The position numbers were made by a program, and so were the translations under genes. A stretch of DNA of 64,000 bases from Pteria penguin. Lineage: Eukaryota; Mollusca; Bivalvia; Pterioida; Pteriidae. Numbering within the stretch: position 1 is the first letter of the stretch; every line of letters starts with the position of its first letter. Positions 1 through 11,165 of this stretch are shown here, piece after piece. The notes under the pieces were generated by a model. That model was given only the letters and a program-made list of their open reading frames with translations, was not told the DNA's origin and searched no databases. The DNA is taken from contig CM068588.1 of NCBI GenBank assembly GCA_035048485.1, positions 25,039,118-25,103,117 of the forward strand. Direction: 5' to 3'.

Positions 1-1137
1 TCAAACAGAGCCAATGGCGGCCATCTTGGATTACGGATCGGCATGAAAAACCTATACTTGGTAGAGGACCTTGAGTACTTACTTTCTATGCAGTTTGGTG
101 AAATTTTGTGCAGTGGTTCTGGAGAAGAAGTTGAAAATGTGTCAACCAATCAGAGTCAATGGCGGCCATCTTGGATCACGGATCGGCATAAAAAACACCA
201 AACTTGGTTGAGGACCTTGAGTACTTACTTTCTCTGCAGTTTGATGAATTTTTGTGCAGTGGTTCTGGAGAAGAAGTCGAAAATGTGTCAACCAATCAGA
301 GTCAATGGCGGCCATCTTGGATCACGGATCGGCATAAAAAACAAAAATGTGGTAGAGGATGTTGAGTACTTACTTTCCATGAAGTTTGATGAAATTCTAT
401 GCAGCTGTTCTGGAGAAGAAGTCGAAAATGTGTCAACCAATCAGAGTCAATGGCGGTTATCTTGGATCACGGATCGGCATAAAAAAACACAAACTTGGTA
501 GAGGACCTTGAGTACTTACTTCCTATGAGGTTTGATGAATTTCTGTGCAGCCGATCTGGAGAAGAAGTCAAAAATGTTTCAACCAATCAGAGCCAATGGC
601 GGCCATCTTGGATCACGGACTGGCATAAAAAACAAAAACTTCGTAGACGATCTTGAGTACTTACTTTCTATGAAGTTTGGTGAAATTCTGTGCAGCGGTT
701 CTGGAGGAGAAGTCGAAAATGTGTCAACCAATCAGAGCCAATGGCGGCCATCTTGGATCACGGATCGGCATAAAAAACACAAACTTGGTAGAGGCCTTTG
801 AGTACTTACTTCCTATGAAGTTTGGTGAAATTCTGTGCAGCAGTTCTGGAGGAGAAGTCGAAAATGTTTCAACCAATCAGAGCCAATGGCGGCCATCTTG
901 GATCACGGATCGGCATAAAAAACACAAACTTGGTAGAGGACTTTGAGTACTTACTTCCTATGAAGTTTAGTGAAATTCTGTGTAGCATTTCTGGAGAAGT
1001 CGAAAATGTGTCAACCAATCAGAGCCAATGGCGGCCATCTTGGATCAGGGATCGGCATAAAAAACACAGACTTTGTAGAGGACCTTGAGTACTTACTTCC
1101 TATGGAGTTTGGTGAAATTCTGTGCAGCGGTTCTGGA
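1..1137. repeat. 145-bp tandem array (about 8 copies)
   Basis: Direct tandem repeat with a period of about 145 bp, entering from the left edge of the window. Each unit carries a CCAATCAGAG motif, then AATGGCGGCCATCTTGG, then a fairly constant stretch ending in TGAGTACTTACTT. Copies differ by scattered substitutions and 1-3 bp indels. Open frames run through it only because stops are rare. The period is not a multiple of 3, so the frame changes at every unit, and I do not call it coding. Confidence 0.9.
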
Positions 1138-1203
1138 CGGACGGACGACGGACGCTGCACTATGACAATAGCTCACTTGAGCTACGCTCAGGTGAGCTAA
1201 AAA
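1120..1203 (+). mobile_element. Terminal hairpin of a mobile-minisatellite-like element
   Basis: The 145-bp array ends in a GGACGGACGACGGACG stretch, followed by a 13-bp inverted pair at 1170-1182 and 1186-1198 (AGCTCACTTGAGC and GCTCAGGTGAGCT, one mismatch, 3-nt loop), then CTAAAAAA. An internal minisatellite plus a 3' hairpin followed by CTAA is reminiscent of bivalve pearl and other Helitron/Helentron-related non-autonomous elements. The 5' end lies outside the window, so the family call is inference. Confidence 0.5.
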
Positions 1204-2723
1204 ACCGGTAATAAAAGAGGTTTTGTCCTGTCTCGGTCTAGGTCATTTGGCTCTTACTTTTAGGTCAATTTGTTAATGAATTTGCTCTTCAAATATCTTC
1301 GATTTCCACGGTTTAGGCATTGAGCATCATTTTAAAGATATGCACATATCGTGCACCACACGTTTTACGTGTAAATGTATTCTGATATTGTTATGTAATC
1401 TATTGTGACCACATCAATCAAGGAATTATATCAGAGAATTAAAGTCAGAGAGATGGGAAATAGGGATAATCTATTATAACAACATCAGTCAAGATAATGA
1501 ATTATATCATGAAGTTGAAGTCAGGGAGTCGGGATACAGGGATAAGCGAATTGATCTACAAAAGAATCAAATCACAATTGAAAAATAAAAACATAATCAC
1601 TTGTAATGCGTATCTGGTTCACTAAATTAATCTCAGTAAATATGTTCTTAGAGTTATATTTCATTGTATTTGATATTTTGATAAATCAACGGTTGACTTT
1701 TTTGTCTCCCTTTATTTTCTGTTTGACATTGACACATTGACAAATGATCCCTTTCTTAAGCTTTATTTCTATTTGATACTGTGATCTATTGTCAATTGAT
1801 TTCTTCTCCTTATTTCGTTCTTATCGATACTTTTGTATTGAGGCATGATCCTTTCTTTTATTATATTTAATGATCACTTCATTGCCTAATTACGTCTAAA
1901 CTGATGTCGTATAATCGACCAGTTTTTGACGTTTTCTGTGTGTAATATTCACATTTCATTCTTGGTGCCTTGCTAAAGAGATGCATACTATTGTTTTGTA
2001 CAAACTGATCGCGGATCCTGATCCCTCTTGGTTGTTTCAATATTATAATTTTTTAAGTTTATAGCTTTATTATTCCCTCGTTTGTTTCTTATGTGGCAAT
2101 GACACTTTGTACACAGTTTGGCATTACATTTGTTATCTGTAAGGGCATTCATAAGGGGTGTGACTAGCCATTCAGGAAACGCTTACTTCTCTTGGGTCTC
2201 TTCTATGAATTTTAGGGGTGCCTGAATGTCTGCTATGGTGCATTTTTGTTAGTACCATCGTCACTTGACACCAGTCACTTTCGTATCTTGTATCAGAATA
2301 ATCAAGGTAAGTTTTGTCGATTTGATACAATTTCGAATCAAAATAATTTGTAATGGTTATTCAGCTTGCTGAGGGGTTAAGGGGTGTAAGGGGTTACTTA
2401 AATAAATACTAACTACTGCATTTCAGCAAAACCAACAATTATGCAAAATATACAGAAACAAAACCGATACAAAAATTTGCATTGATGTTTGATTGTACAA
2501 ACGTTTTCAGTGTATGTCTCTTCTGCTATTCTTTATCATTGTGCATAATATTAACCCACATCTGTTTTGCATTTATATTCATGTAACAATGACTCGACTT
2601 GTGTGAACACCAAGTGGTAACATATGGGACACTCTGTTGTTTCAGGCATCTGTGGATACTGTACATGCCAAATCAGTTCCTGATTTACGATTCATGTTTC
2701 AATTTAGTAGTAATTAATGAATG
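1204..2723. other. AT-rich intergenic DNA
   Basis: No gene recognised. Around 1413-1546 a segment of roughly 70 bp (containing GAATTATATCA and AGTCAGRGAG) is present twice in tandem in diverged form. Otherwise I see nothing but AT-rich sequence. Confidence 0.5.
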
Positions 2724-2727
2724 GTTT

Positions 2728-3003
2728 TTGATTGATTGATTGATTTTTGTTTAACGTCACACCACGAATATTTCATGTATATGGTGACGGCATCTGCCTG
2801 ATGCGGGGCATACAAATTTTGACCTTTGCAACGGACCCACCCGAAGCAGTGAGGGATCTTTAACGTGCCATGCATACTACGACACGGGGCCTCGGTTTTT
2901 ACTGTCTCATCCGAAAGACAGGACACCGGCATGACCAGAGCGGGACTCGAACCCCGGCCTCCCGATCAGGAGTCCAGTGCGATACCACTAGGCCGCGCCG
3001 GCT
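2728..3003 (-). mobile_element. tRNA-derived SINE, family A
   Basis: Read on the minus strand it starts with a tRNA-like head: A-box-like GGCCTAGTGGTATCGCACTG and B-box GGTTCGAGTCC. A conserved middle follows (TCTTTCGGATGAGACAGTAA, then GATCCCTCACTGCTTCGG and GCATCAGGCAGATGCCG), and it ends in a (TCAA)n tail. The same family recurs at 4688-4962 (+), 61004-61272 (-), 38697-38941 (-) and in several degraded pieces. It is a polymerase III retroposon, not a functional tRNA. Confidence 0.85.
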
Positions 3004-3689
3004 TAATGAATGGTGTATCCTTCACAGGTACATTGAGTTGATCGGTAAGTCCGAAATGTGATTAGTCCAATTATTCTCGATAATGAATTTCTCTTCTACA
3101 CGTAGGCTGAAATGCTTTACAACTTATGTAGTATTCTGGTCGTGAATGTTATGACCCTGTCTATACAGTGTAACTTTGCACTCATTCCATATGTGCAGTA
3201 TAAAATTACTTTATGCCATTTTAATGGCTGGAGATATGGGGCGGATGTGTCTCGACAATCGCCAAATGAGATATGCGTACCTCTTCTCCTGATCTGTTTT
3301 ATAAAAATAACACTTTATAATATTCCGGCGACATTGAATATTAAATTCAAGCCATGGGCATTAGTGAGGTGACTAGAGGAAATGCTGTTGAAGATAAAAG
3401 CAAATAAAATGTCATAGCAGATATGAATTACATGTTTTCAGAGCGATCGTAGATGAAACATATGATATTCAGACAAATTTTATAGGAGGGACCTCTTAGA
3501 TAAGATTTTGGGGGTCATTAATGATAATGCATATATTAGCAATAATGATAAAGACGATGAAATTTAAAAGTGCAATTCCACAGATACATATATTGTATCG
3601 AATACTAAATGTTAAAAAGAAATTAAACTTCATTGTATCACCAAATCCAGCTCTAGGAAAAGTAAAGAAAAAATAGACAAATAAATATT

Positions 3690-3833
3690 GAACATATATA
3701 CCCTTTAATTTTGTGTATCAGATGCACATTTCGACAACTTATGTCTCTTCAATGATGATCGTGGCTGAATGATTGGAATTTTCATAATATAAAAATATTT
3801 GAGTAGTATTGAAACCAAACTGATCGAAAACAG
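3690..3833 (+). repeat. Recurrent dispersed module, copy 1
   Basis: Begins near GAACATATATACCCTTTAAT, passes through GCACATTTCGACAACTTATG and TCTCTTCAATGATGATCGTG, and ends near TATTGAAACCAAA. Related copies lie at about 18545-18690, 18900-18985, 19245-19305 (inverted), 21428-21562 and 25428-25458. No coding capacity. It directly precedes a trinucleotide array. Confidence 0.7.
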
Positions 3834-3900
3834 CACAAGTACTACGGCTACTACTTATTCTATTACTACTAATACAACAATAACTACTAATACGGCTGCT

Positions 3901-3938
<38 letters not shown>

Positions 3939-4040
3939 TACTACCACTACTACTAATAATAATAATAATAGTGATAATGATAATCCCACCACCACTACTA
4001 ATACTACTACTAATAATTATAATAATAATAAGAAAAACTA
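3834..4040. repeat. ACT/ACA/AAT trinucleotide tract
   Basis: Impure trinucleotide microsatellite with a pure (ACA)n core at about 3899-3937, followed by ACT and AAT runs. Open frames here, poly-Thr or poly-Ser/Cys depending on strand, are by-products of the repeat. Confidence 0.9.
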
Positions 4041-4687
4041 ACATGAAATATGACATAAGTATGGCCCATTACACCGCAACCGCGGTGCCGACGTGTGGCA
4101 TTCCATTAATAACCAGACAATTAGTGTGGGTTACTGTTGTTGGTGAACCAGATTCTTAAATGATACAGTCAAGCCCATTAAAGTTGAATGAATGAACGCT
4201 TCTTAACTATACCAATTACATGACCATACAAGTCTAATAGACTATACTAGTCAGTAGACCGCCGGTGCAATCATTATCATGTATTTGATGATTTTTGGAT
4301 AATAATATAGGGACTTCCTTTCTATCTTTTATAGTTTGCCCGAGGTTGAATAGTCGGGTCACTACCCTTAATTTTCCCATTGAATGATCACACAGAACTG
4401 ATGCGTCATATTTACATCAGGCTAAGGAGTCTGAATAAAGCCAATAATATGATGATTGTAGTAGGATGATTGGTGATCATTGCTGGATACAAATATAATT
4501 GACAATCCTCATAGAGAATGTAACAAATACGTCACAACAATCTGTCAACACGCGAGGCTTTATCTAACAATAACCTTTATAATGCTATCAAAATATCATT
4601 AAGTCATAATATAATATAGAACTAAGTAAAAGTATAAGTATTACTACATAAAAGTACTTAACGTGAAACATAATCTGTTTCATTTTA
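4041..4687. other. Intergenic DNA, nothing recognised
   Basis: AT-rich sequence without a convincing reading frame or repeat structure. Confidence 0.4.
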
Positions 4688-4962
4688 AGTCGGTGTGGTT
4701 CAGCGAATGAGATGCTCGGCTCGTGACCGAAAGGTCCCGAATTCGAATCCTGTATGGGCACACCGCTGTGCTGTCTTTCGGATTAGACAGTAAAATCCGA
4801 GGTCGCAGTAGACACATAAAAGACATCTCACTGCCACCAATGGGTCTGTTGCAAAGGTATAACTTTCTTGGCAATGCATCAGGCAGATGCCATCGCCATA
4901 TACGGGAAATAGTCATGGAGTAACGCAAAACTATAATCAATCAATCAATCAATCAATCAATC
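4688..4962 (+). mobile_element. tRNA-derived SINE, family A
   Basis: Plus-strand copy: tRNA-like head (GTGGTTCAGCGAATGAGATG and the B-box-like GAATTCGAATCC), conserved middle GTCTTTCGGATTAGACAGTA, CATCAGGCAGATGCC, and a (TCAA)n tail at 4940-4962. It is full length compared with the minus-strand copy at 2728-3003. Confidence 0.85.
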
Positions 4963-6417
4963 TGTAACATTTTACTCAATCTGGGACTAAATAAATCAAC
5001 ACTGAAGACCTATATGTCTCTTTAGTGTCAATCTGTTCCATATGCTTATAAACATTGATACACATAATATAAAAACATCGCTCAAAACAGTTTTACTTAA
5101 ATATCCCCGAAAATAATTTTCTCGCTTATATTCCCCCAGCTATCAAATCAAAGAATGTAAAAAAAAAAATTCGATCTGTTAAGGAAATTAATCAACATCA
5201 ATTATCGGTTTTATAAGAGCGGTGGATTTGTTTATTTACACGTCGTCCATTTATTGATCTTTGGTCGACCATCTGCTACTTATACATACTCGACCAGCAC
5301 GAAATGAGATTTTTCAAGGACTGGAACATGGTACATATTGATTTCTGTATTTTCCATACTAATAGAAATGGCATACACAATTAAATTAAGAACGTTAACT
5401 TATGAATTAAATTTCATTATTATCCAGAGCGAACAAGAAGGTTCATCAAAGAAATGCCGACAGCTTGTTTTATTGTTAGCAATCAACTATTTTTCTCATT
5501 GATTCTACTATACAAAAATGTGAAAATTTCAGTCACGTGATGTATGTAGGAACATAACAGTAACAGATTGATCAGCGATAACGGATTTTTTAAGCATGCA
5601 GCGTTAATATCTCCACTTATTAAAATGTAACGAAAACATTTAATCAATTATCTTAATTGATGGAACTCGTCAAGTGATATTTTAGAAACTTTAACATCAA
5701 GTGAAGCTTAGGGTATAATGTAGCAGGTAGTGTAGTGGTAGCTAATATGAATAAAATCTAGCAACTCATTGCTAATAGAACGGGGAAGTTTCTGTGGTAT
5801 TGATTGACGAGATACATGTAGCTGCAAGTTCAGATACAGACAGAATCACGAAGGATAAGAGAAGAACAAACGTTAACAGAATGCTAGATCAAATCGGTGC
5901 TAACTGATGTACAGTGCATATTAGATTCAGAGGGTGGATATATTTTCTTCATATATCAAAATTAATTTTAAAACAAAACCTTATTGCCGATAACCGAGTT
6001 TGACAAGAAGTGTCGTGAAGGATGGATATATCTTAAACGGAATAATGCATATTATGGCATGACAAGTATATGCTAAAGTTCTAGAGATAAACGGAGGGAA
6101 ATACCCTATTAATAAATATTTTTCGCAAGAGTGTGGACATTTGATTTTCACTAATAAATTTCATGTCACCAAAAAAAAAAATCGTCATAAATGACATGCA
6201 ACTTGAAGAGACGCCATTCTGATTTGTTGATACGGTCATGTGAAAGTCAATTGCTGCATCAGGAATGCGTATTTACACTCTAAAACTAAAAATAAAAATA
6301 ACACCGTCATATACGCGGATGCAAATGCATGCTACTCGAGGCACTAGGTAAAACAACTACTGTTTATCATCATTCTACAGATATCTCCTCAAAAATATAC
6401 ATAAGTACGAGTAAACA
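4963..6417. other. Region upstream of the GPCR gene
   Basis: AT-rich, non-repetitive DNA with no coding frame I can support. It presumably holds the promoter and 5' UTR of the receptor gene, but no TATA box or initiator can be assigned with confidence. The sequence before the start codon, AAACAATGA, has A at -3. Confidence 0.4.
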
Positions 6418-7530
6418 ATGAATACAACAATAAGTAACTCAACGACAACCTATGACTGGAACGAGATCTTTGCTGATATTTTGATGCCCAATACAATTTT
6501 CTTGGCTTTGAATATGATTTTTGGATTATTTGGAAATTTTTTCGTGATAATTATCTATTCGTGTCGGATGAAGAAACGGTCGGAAACTTATTTCATTCCT
6601 GTTTTGGCATTCTTTGATCTACTAGCAAGTGTAACTACTAGTGCCACCGCCATATCAGATAACATGGAATACGTCACTTATCCATCCGGGTTCTTATGCA
6701 AATTTCTTTTATTTGCTGGATTTTATTTAACAGGTACGTCTGCTTCCTTGCTTCTTGCGATTGCAATTCAAAGATACCTCAAAATATGCCGAGCTCTTGG
6801 TCAACAGTTGACATTGAAATGGAGGCGGCTAACCATTGTGGCTGTCGTCTTAGTCAACTTTTTATATTTTTCACCTGTGCTCATGATTGCACAAGTATCA
6901 CCCATTACAGGTAATTATCACGGCATCGAATTTACAGGTAATTCCTGTCTTACAGGAACAGGTGCTAGTCCCACTGTTGAGAAAACATACTACATCTTTA
7001 TATCTACAGTAATAATTCTCAACATCGGTTTCACGATAGGGTTTTATGTACCTATTGCATGTTTCCTTTACAAACGGACTCGACGAGCACCTAGTTTAGT
7101 TTACCGGGACATGGCTGGCAGAGAAAACGAAGTGTCAGTAAAGGATCGTTCCACGGCATCTATGACACTGATGAAAAAAATGACTGACAGCATGGCCGGC
7201 TCAGAGACACAAACAACGTCTATGTCTAGTGCGCAGAACAGATTTAACGCTATGTTGACGATAATAATCGTGGTATATGTTATATCATATGTACCGACAT
7301 GTGTCGTCATGCTGTACTGTGAGGTAGAACATAACTTCTGGTTCTCATTATCTTCATTGGAACTACAGGTATTTGTTGGCTTACAAAAAGCGTTGATCAT
7401 AAATCACATAGCAAATCCTATTATCTATGGCTTCTTTGATTTGAATTTCAGATCCGAGGTTATCAACATGTTAAGGACTCGTAGTGCCATCATTAGAAAC
7501 TCTATTAGAAGTAGCCAACATAGCAGATAA
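6418..7530 (+). CDS. Class A (rhodopsin-like) GPCR, orphan, single exon
   Basis: Intact 370-residue frame with seven hydrophobic segments, encoding a plasma-membrane receptor that would signal through heterotrimeric G proteins. The short N terminus has two N-glycosylation sequons (NTT at 2, NST at 7). TM1 has GLFGNF (conserved GN). TM2 has LAFFDLL (conserved Asp). A Cys at the start of TM3 (FLCKF) and one in ECL2 (GNSCLTG) can form the usual disulfide. The TM3 end reads QRYLK instead of DRY. TM4 lacks the canonical Trp. TM5 has Pro (FYVPIACF). TM6 has VISYVP where many receptors have CWxP. TM7 carries NPIIYGFFD (NPxxY). ICL3 is long and Ser/Thr/Met-rich, and the C-terminal tail is short and basic. 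The start is favoured by A at -3. The ligand cannot be told from sequence. Molluscs have many intronless class A receptors, and this looks like one of that type. Confidence 0.93.
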   Translation: MNTTISNSTTTYDWNEIFADILMPNTIFLALNMIFGLFGNFFVIIIYSCRMKKRSETYFIPVLAFFDLLASVTTSATAISDNMEYVTYPSGFLCKFLLFAGFYLTGTSASLLLAIAIQRYLKICRALGQQLTLKWRRLTIVAVVLVNFLYFSPVLMIAQVSPITGNYHGIEFTGNSCLTGTGASPTVEKTYYIFISTVIILNIGFTIGFYVPIACFLYKRTRRAPSLVYRDMAGRENEVSVKDRSTASMTLMKKMTDSMAGSETQTTSMSSAQNRFNAMLTIIIVVYVISYVPTCVVMLYCEVEHNFWFSLSSLELQVFVGLQKALIINHIANPIIYGFFDLNFRSEVINMLRTRSAIIRNSIRSSQHSR

Positions 7531-7637
7531 ATAATCTTCTTGAACTGTAAAAATAAATTCGGTAAAAACCCTCATCGTTTATTCATTATTGCAATCAACT
7601 TTCTCATAGTAATCTCCGACGTATATTATTATAATGT

Positions 7638-7643
7638 AATAAA
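7638..7643 (+). promoter_or_regulatory. Possible polyadenylation signal of the GPCR gene
   Basis: AATAAA about 108 nt after the stop codon. Another AATAAA at 7552-7557 is only 22 nt after the stop. Which one is used cannot be decided from sequence. Confidence 0.35.
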
Positions 7644-8300
7644 GAAAAATGTGCAAATGCGCATTAGATATTTCGTCATATGGGTCTTTATCAAAGACCT
7701 TATTGAAACCTTTTCTTAGAAGACAGAATTCTGATACCTGTTCCCAATGATTGTTAATCGGGACTTCTACAGTTCAACGGTCTAAGCTTCCAGGGAGACA
7801 GAGCACGGTTTACTCATATTCATTCCAATTTATATATATTTGATATCTTTGTTTTACTGTGCATTAATTTACGTGATTATATTTTTATTGTCTCTACACT
7901 TTAGAAACTTGTTGATCTGGACGATTAATTATAGATTTTTAAATGTGTGTCCTTTGATTATTCTGCTTTTGTGGTGGTGTGGGAAGGTGGGCCCACACAC
8001 CGGTTGACCACGCCTATTGATTGACTACTGTCATATCAACTGACCTTCCTAAGTCGGTATCGCATCTGTACTTTAATTAAAAGATTTGTGATGTTTCAGA
8101 TTATTGCAATATTAACAATGCATTTCCATGGTGACTTCTGCCATACGTCTGATTCAGATGTTTTAATCTTTTCCTTTCATTTATACTGATACTAAATATT
8201 GGCGTATATTTCAGTATTCTTATTTACAATATTTATTGTATTACTTTCATACCATTTGTCATTTAATAATAATGTTCCAATAGATATGATACACATGTTT
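7644..8300. other. Intergenic DNA downstream of the GPCR
   Basis: No gene or repeat recognised. AT-rich. Confidence 0.4.
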
Positions 8301-8307
8301 TCAAAGA

Positions 8308-8309
8308 CG

Positions 8310-8374
<65 letters not shown>
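8308..8374. repeat. (TAA)n microsatellite
   Basis: About 21 pure TAA units. The poly-Ile frame seen here is an artefact. Confidence 0.95.
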
Positions 8375-8375
<1 letters not shown>

Positions 8376-8681
8376 CATAATACGCTCGTCGCTTAGTTTG
8401 ATGCGATGAAATTTGAAAGAGTGAAAACATTCACCCTTTGCCTTTTAATCAGGACACCTAGATAACACACGAATTGTCCTTGGGCAGCATTCCTTAGAAA
8501 TATTAAGGAAATCCATGAAGGCAGTACGAAATTGAGGCAAAGAGAAGAGTTTAACCTCCTAGTAATTTTTTTCCTTTCTATGTCAAAAATATGAGTGCAG
8601 AAGAAATAAAATCTGTAATGTATAGTTTTAGATTTAAAGAGAGTTGGGGTGTTCTTATGATTTCACACAAACACATACACC

Positions 8682-8706
8682 CCCCCCCCACACACACACA
8701 CACACA
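8682..8706. repeat. poly-C and (CA)n tract
   Basis: A C9 run joined to a short CA dinucleotide repeat. Confidence 0.85.
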
Positions 8707-8929
8707 AATAACAATAATGAAAAATATAAATAGCAAAAAATGTAAGACCCATAACTCTACCAACAAAGGGATATTTTCAAAATCGAAAAGCTTATTCTTT
8801 TATCTTATCAGAGTCTTCTGTACAAGTTTTATGAAAATCCATTCACGTTTATTAAAGTTAGTATGTCCCATAGAAATTGTCATAATTCTATCCATGTAAA
8901 ACAAGATCATGATACATCCTTGGGATTTG

Positions 8930-9300
8930 GGCAACAATTCTGTGAAATATTATTCTAATCCGTGCAAGGGGTAAAAAATTATGGCCCGGACAACGATTCT
9001 CCCATCATATGCACCATGACCTTGTCCTTGGTTGAAGGTCCTGAGTATTAATCTTGTGAAATGATACTCAAACCCATATACAAATGGTAAAAAGCTATGA
9101 CCTTGACAAAAATTTAATCATTATATGCAGATATAACCTTAGTTCAAGGTGAAGACATACCCTTGGTTACAGGGCAACAATTCTGTGAAATATTGAAATC
9201 CATGTTCGGGCTAAAGAGTGATGACCCGAACAATGATTTACCCCCCCCCCCCATGTGCATTGTAACCTTGACCTTGCAGATATGACCTTGAAAATCGATA
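8930..9300. repeat. Degenerate ~130-bp repeat rich in TGACCTTG
   Basis: Two to three diverged units containing GGGCAACAATTCTGTGAAAT, then TTATGGCCCGGACAACGATT, a poly-C patch and runs of TGACCTTGACCTTG-like sequence. The GGGCAACAATCCTGTGAAAT part reappears inside the fold-back element at 63.4-63.6 kb, so this is probably the decayed interior of the same family. Confidence 0.65.
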
Positions 9301-10990
9301 CGGTTTATCCTCCAGTCATTAACAATAAGTGCGCAAAGTTCTAGCATTAATAGTTTGGTCTGTATCTTGTTTACAAGTTGCATTCTCAAAATGTGCTATT
9401 TTGCCCTAAAATGGCCTTTACTTTGTATTACAATTATTTGAAAATATTCTGGTATATTTTGACTTTGACAAAGCATATTAAAAGTAATTGACAGATTTAG
9501 CATTCAAAAGAAACAAGGACGACGTGTTCACTGTACATATACAGTTAGCTATTACATAACATTATAATACATACATACATATAATGCATACATTCCTGTG
9601 ACAGCTCCTCTTCTCTAAACTTCTGACATCAAACAGTTCTAGATATATATATATGTAGAATGTATTTGGGTATTTTGCGAATATTTACTTTTTTCTCAAT
9701 CATGATACACAAAAACCATACAAAAAACCAAAACAAAACAAAAGCAACCCCCCCCCCCCAAAAAAAAAAAAAAAAAAACAGAAAGAGCAATACATATCAT
9801 GACGTTACTATATGATATGCTATTATCAATAAATAACATAAATAGTTGTTCAAAGTGCACCATAGCATCCCATGGTGCCACCAGTTTGTTTCAACTGTCC
9901 CAATGCTGAGTATTTAAATGAATCAGCAATTGACGATCTTGTTATTTTTGTGTCAGTTCTGTTTATAAAGCTCATTGCAAAACGAAAGTAAATAAAAACA
10001 GATGTTCTAGCGAGATGAACAAATTAAAACTGTTGTTATTTGAACCGCAATAAAGAACATAAACCAAATTATATTTTCTCAACCTTATCAAATATTTTTT
10101 CTATCGTAAAACTCTTTAAATATAAAGCTTTATTTGGACCAAAATATGCTCAGAATGCGTCTTAAGACGAAAATATATGAATCATCTTTGTGGTATATAT
10201 TTAGAGCTCGTCTAGGAACGTGTTTGTCCCCTCGATCCAATGTTTATTTTATTGAACTTCAAATCTTACACTCATTTCTCAAAATCTTTTATAATAAATT
10301 AACGTATATCTTTTGTCGTTTTAAATGTAATAATGGGTCTTTTCAACAAATGAACTACAATAAAGAGTCAGTTTGTTTTAATATTCATATAATGTACATA
10401 TTAGATGTAAATCATTGCATTTAGTTTCTTTGTGATCATGTAACAAACATCCCAACTATGTTGTAATAGTCACTGTAAATTATCATGTTTTGTGGAATCA
10501 ACCCAGTGGAAATATGTTCCGATTATTACATAATATCTGAAGTTTTGACATTGAATTCATCTTCGAAACATATAGTACACAAGGGGTATGTATCGTGCTA
10601 ACTTATCCCTCAAAATGAGCGACGACTACAGCACTAGAATAAACATCGATCTATCAATGACAATTATTGGGAGACTTGACAGAGAATGTTACTGTAATTG
10701 TTTCTCGACCTTATTAATCGTAGAGATATCGACATCAATAAGACAAATTTCAGTTATATTAACGGTCTTTATAGCTCATCATGTAACCCACGTCTTGGCT
10801 TATTTACAACGATCTGACTGTCTTAACAGGAGAGAAATTAAGTAAAACATGAAAAATGATGAAAGGTAAAACATGATAGTAACTTGCTGATACATATTTG
10901 TTTTTACTTTGACCAACCCATGTACACAGGAACACCAAGAATGACACAGCTAATTCTTAAAACAGTATAAGTATAATATGACTGAGCTTG
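9301..10990. other. Intergenic DNA
   Basis: Contains a poly-C/poly-A patch at about 9748-9778 and otherwise AT-rich DNA without a supportable gene. Short open frames here have neither coding-like composition nor recognisable motifs. Confidence 0.4.
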
Positions 10991-10993
10991 AAA

Positions 10994-11165
10994 GGGGCAG
11001 GCGTGGTGTAGTGGTTAAGCGCTTTGCTTGCAGCGCCGACGATCCAGGTTCGATTCCCGGGTTGCTCCACTATGTATAAGAGGTTGGTAACCTCCTGCTT
11101 CCATGTCGCGATATAAGTGAAATATTGTTGAAAGCGACGTAAAACACCAATCAACCAACAACCAA
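10994..11165 (+). mobile_element. tRNA-derived SINE, family B
   Basis: Compact SINE of about 170 bp. A-box region GGCGTGGTGTAGTGGTTAAG and B-box GGTTCGATTCCCGGG form the tRNA-like head, followed by CCTCCTGCTTCCATGTCGCG and a tail of AACACCAATCAACCAAC. A second, similar copy lies at 62841-63010. Confidence 0.85.

Noticed and set aside
43..1200. Series of overlapping plus-strand frames with repeated peptides (QPIRANGGHLGSRIGIKN type)
   Set aside because: They come from the 145-bp tandem repeat. The period is not divisible by 3, frames shift between units, and there is no domain or splice support.
3112..3372. 86-codon plus-strand frame in AT-rich intergenic DNA
   Set aside because: No domain, no splice context, length within chance expectation.
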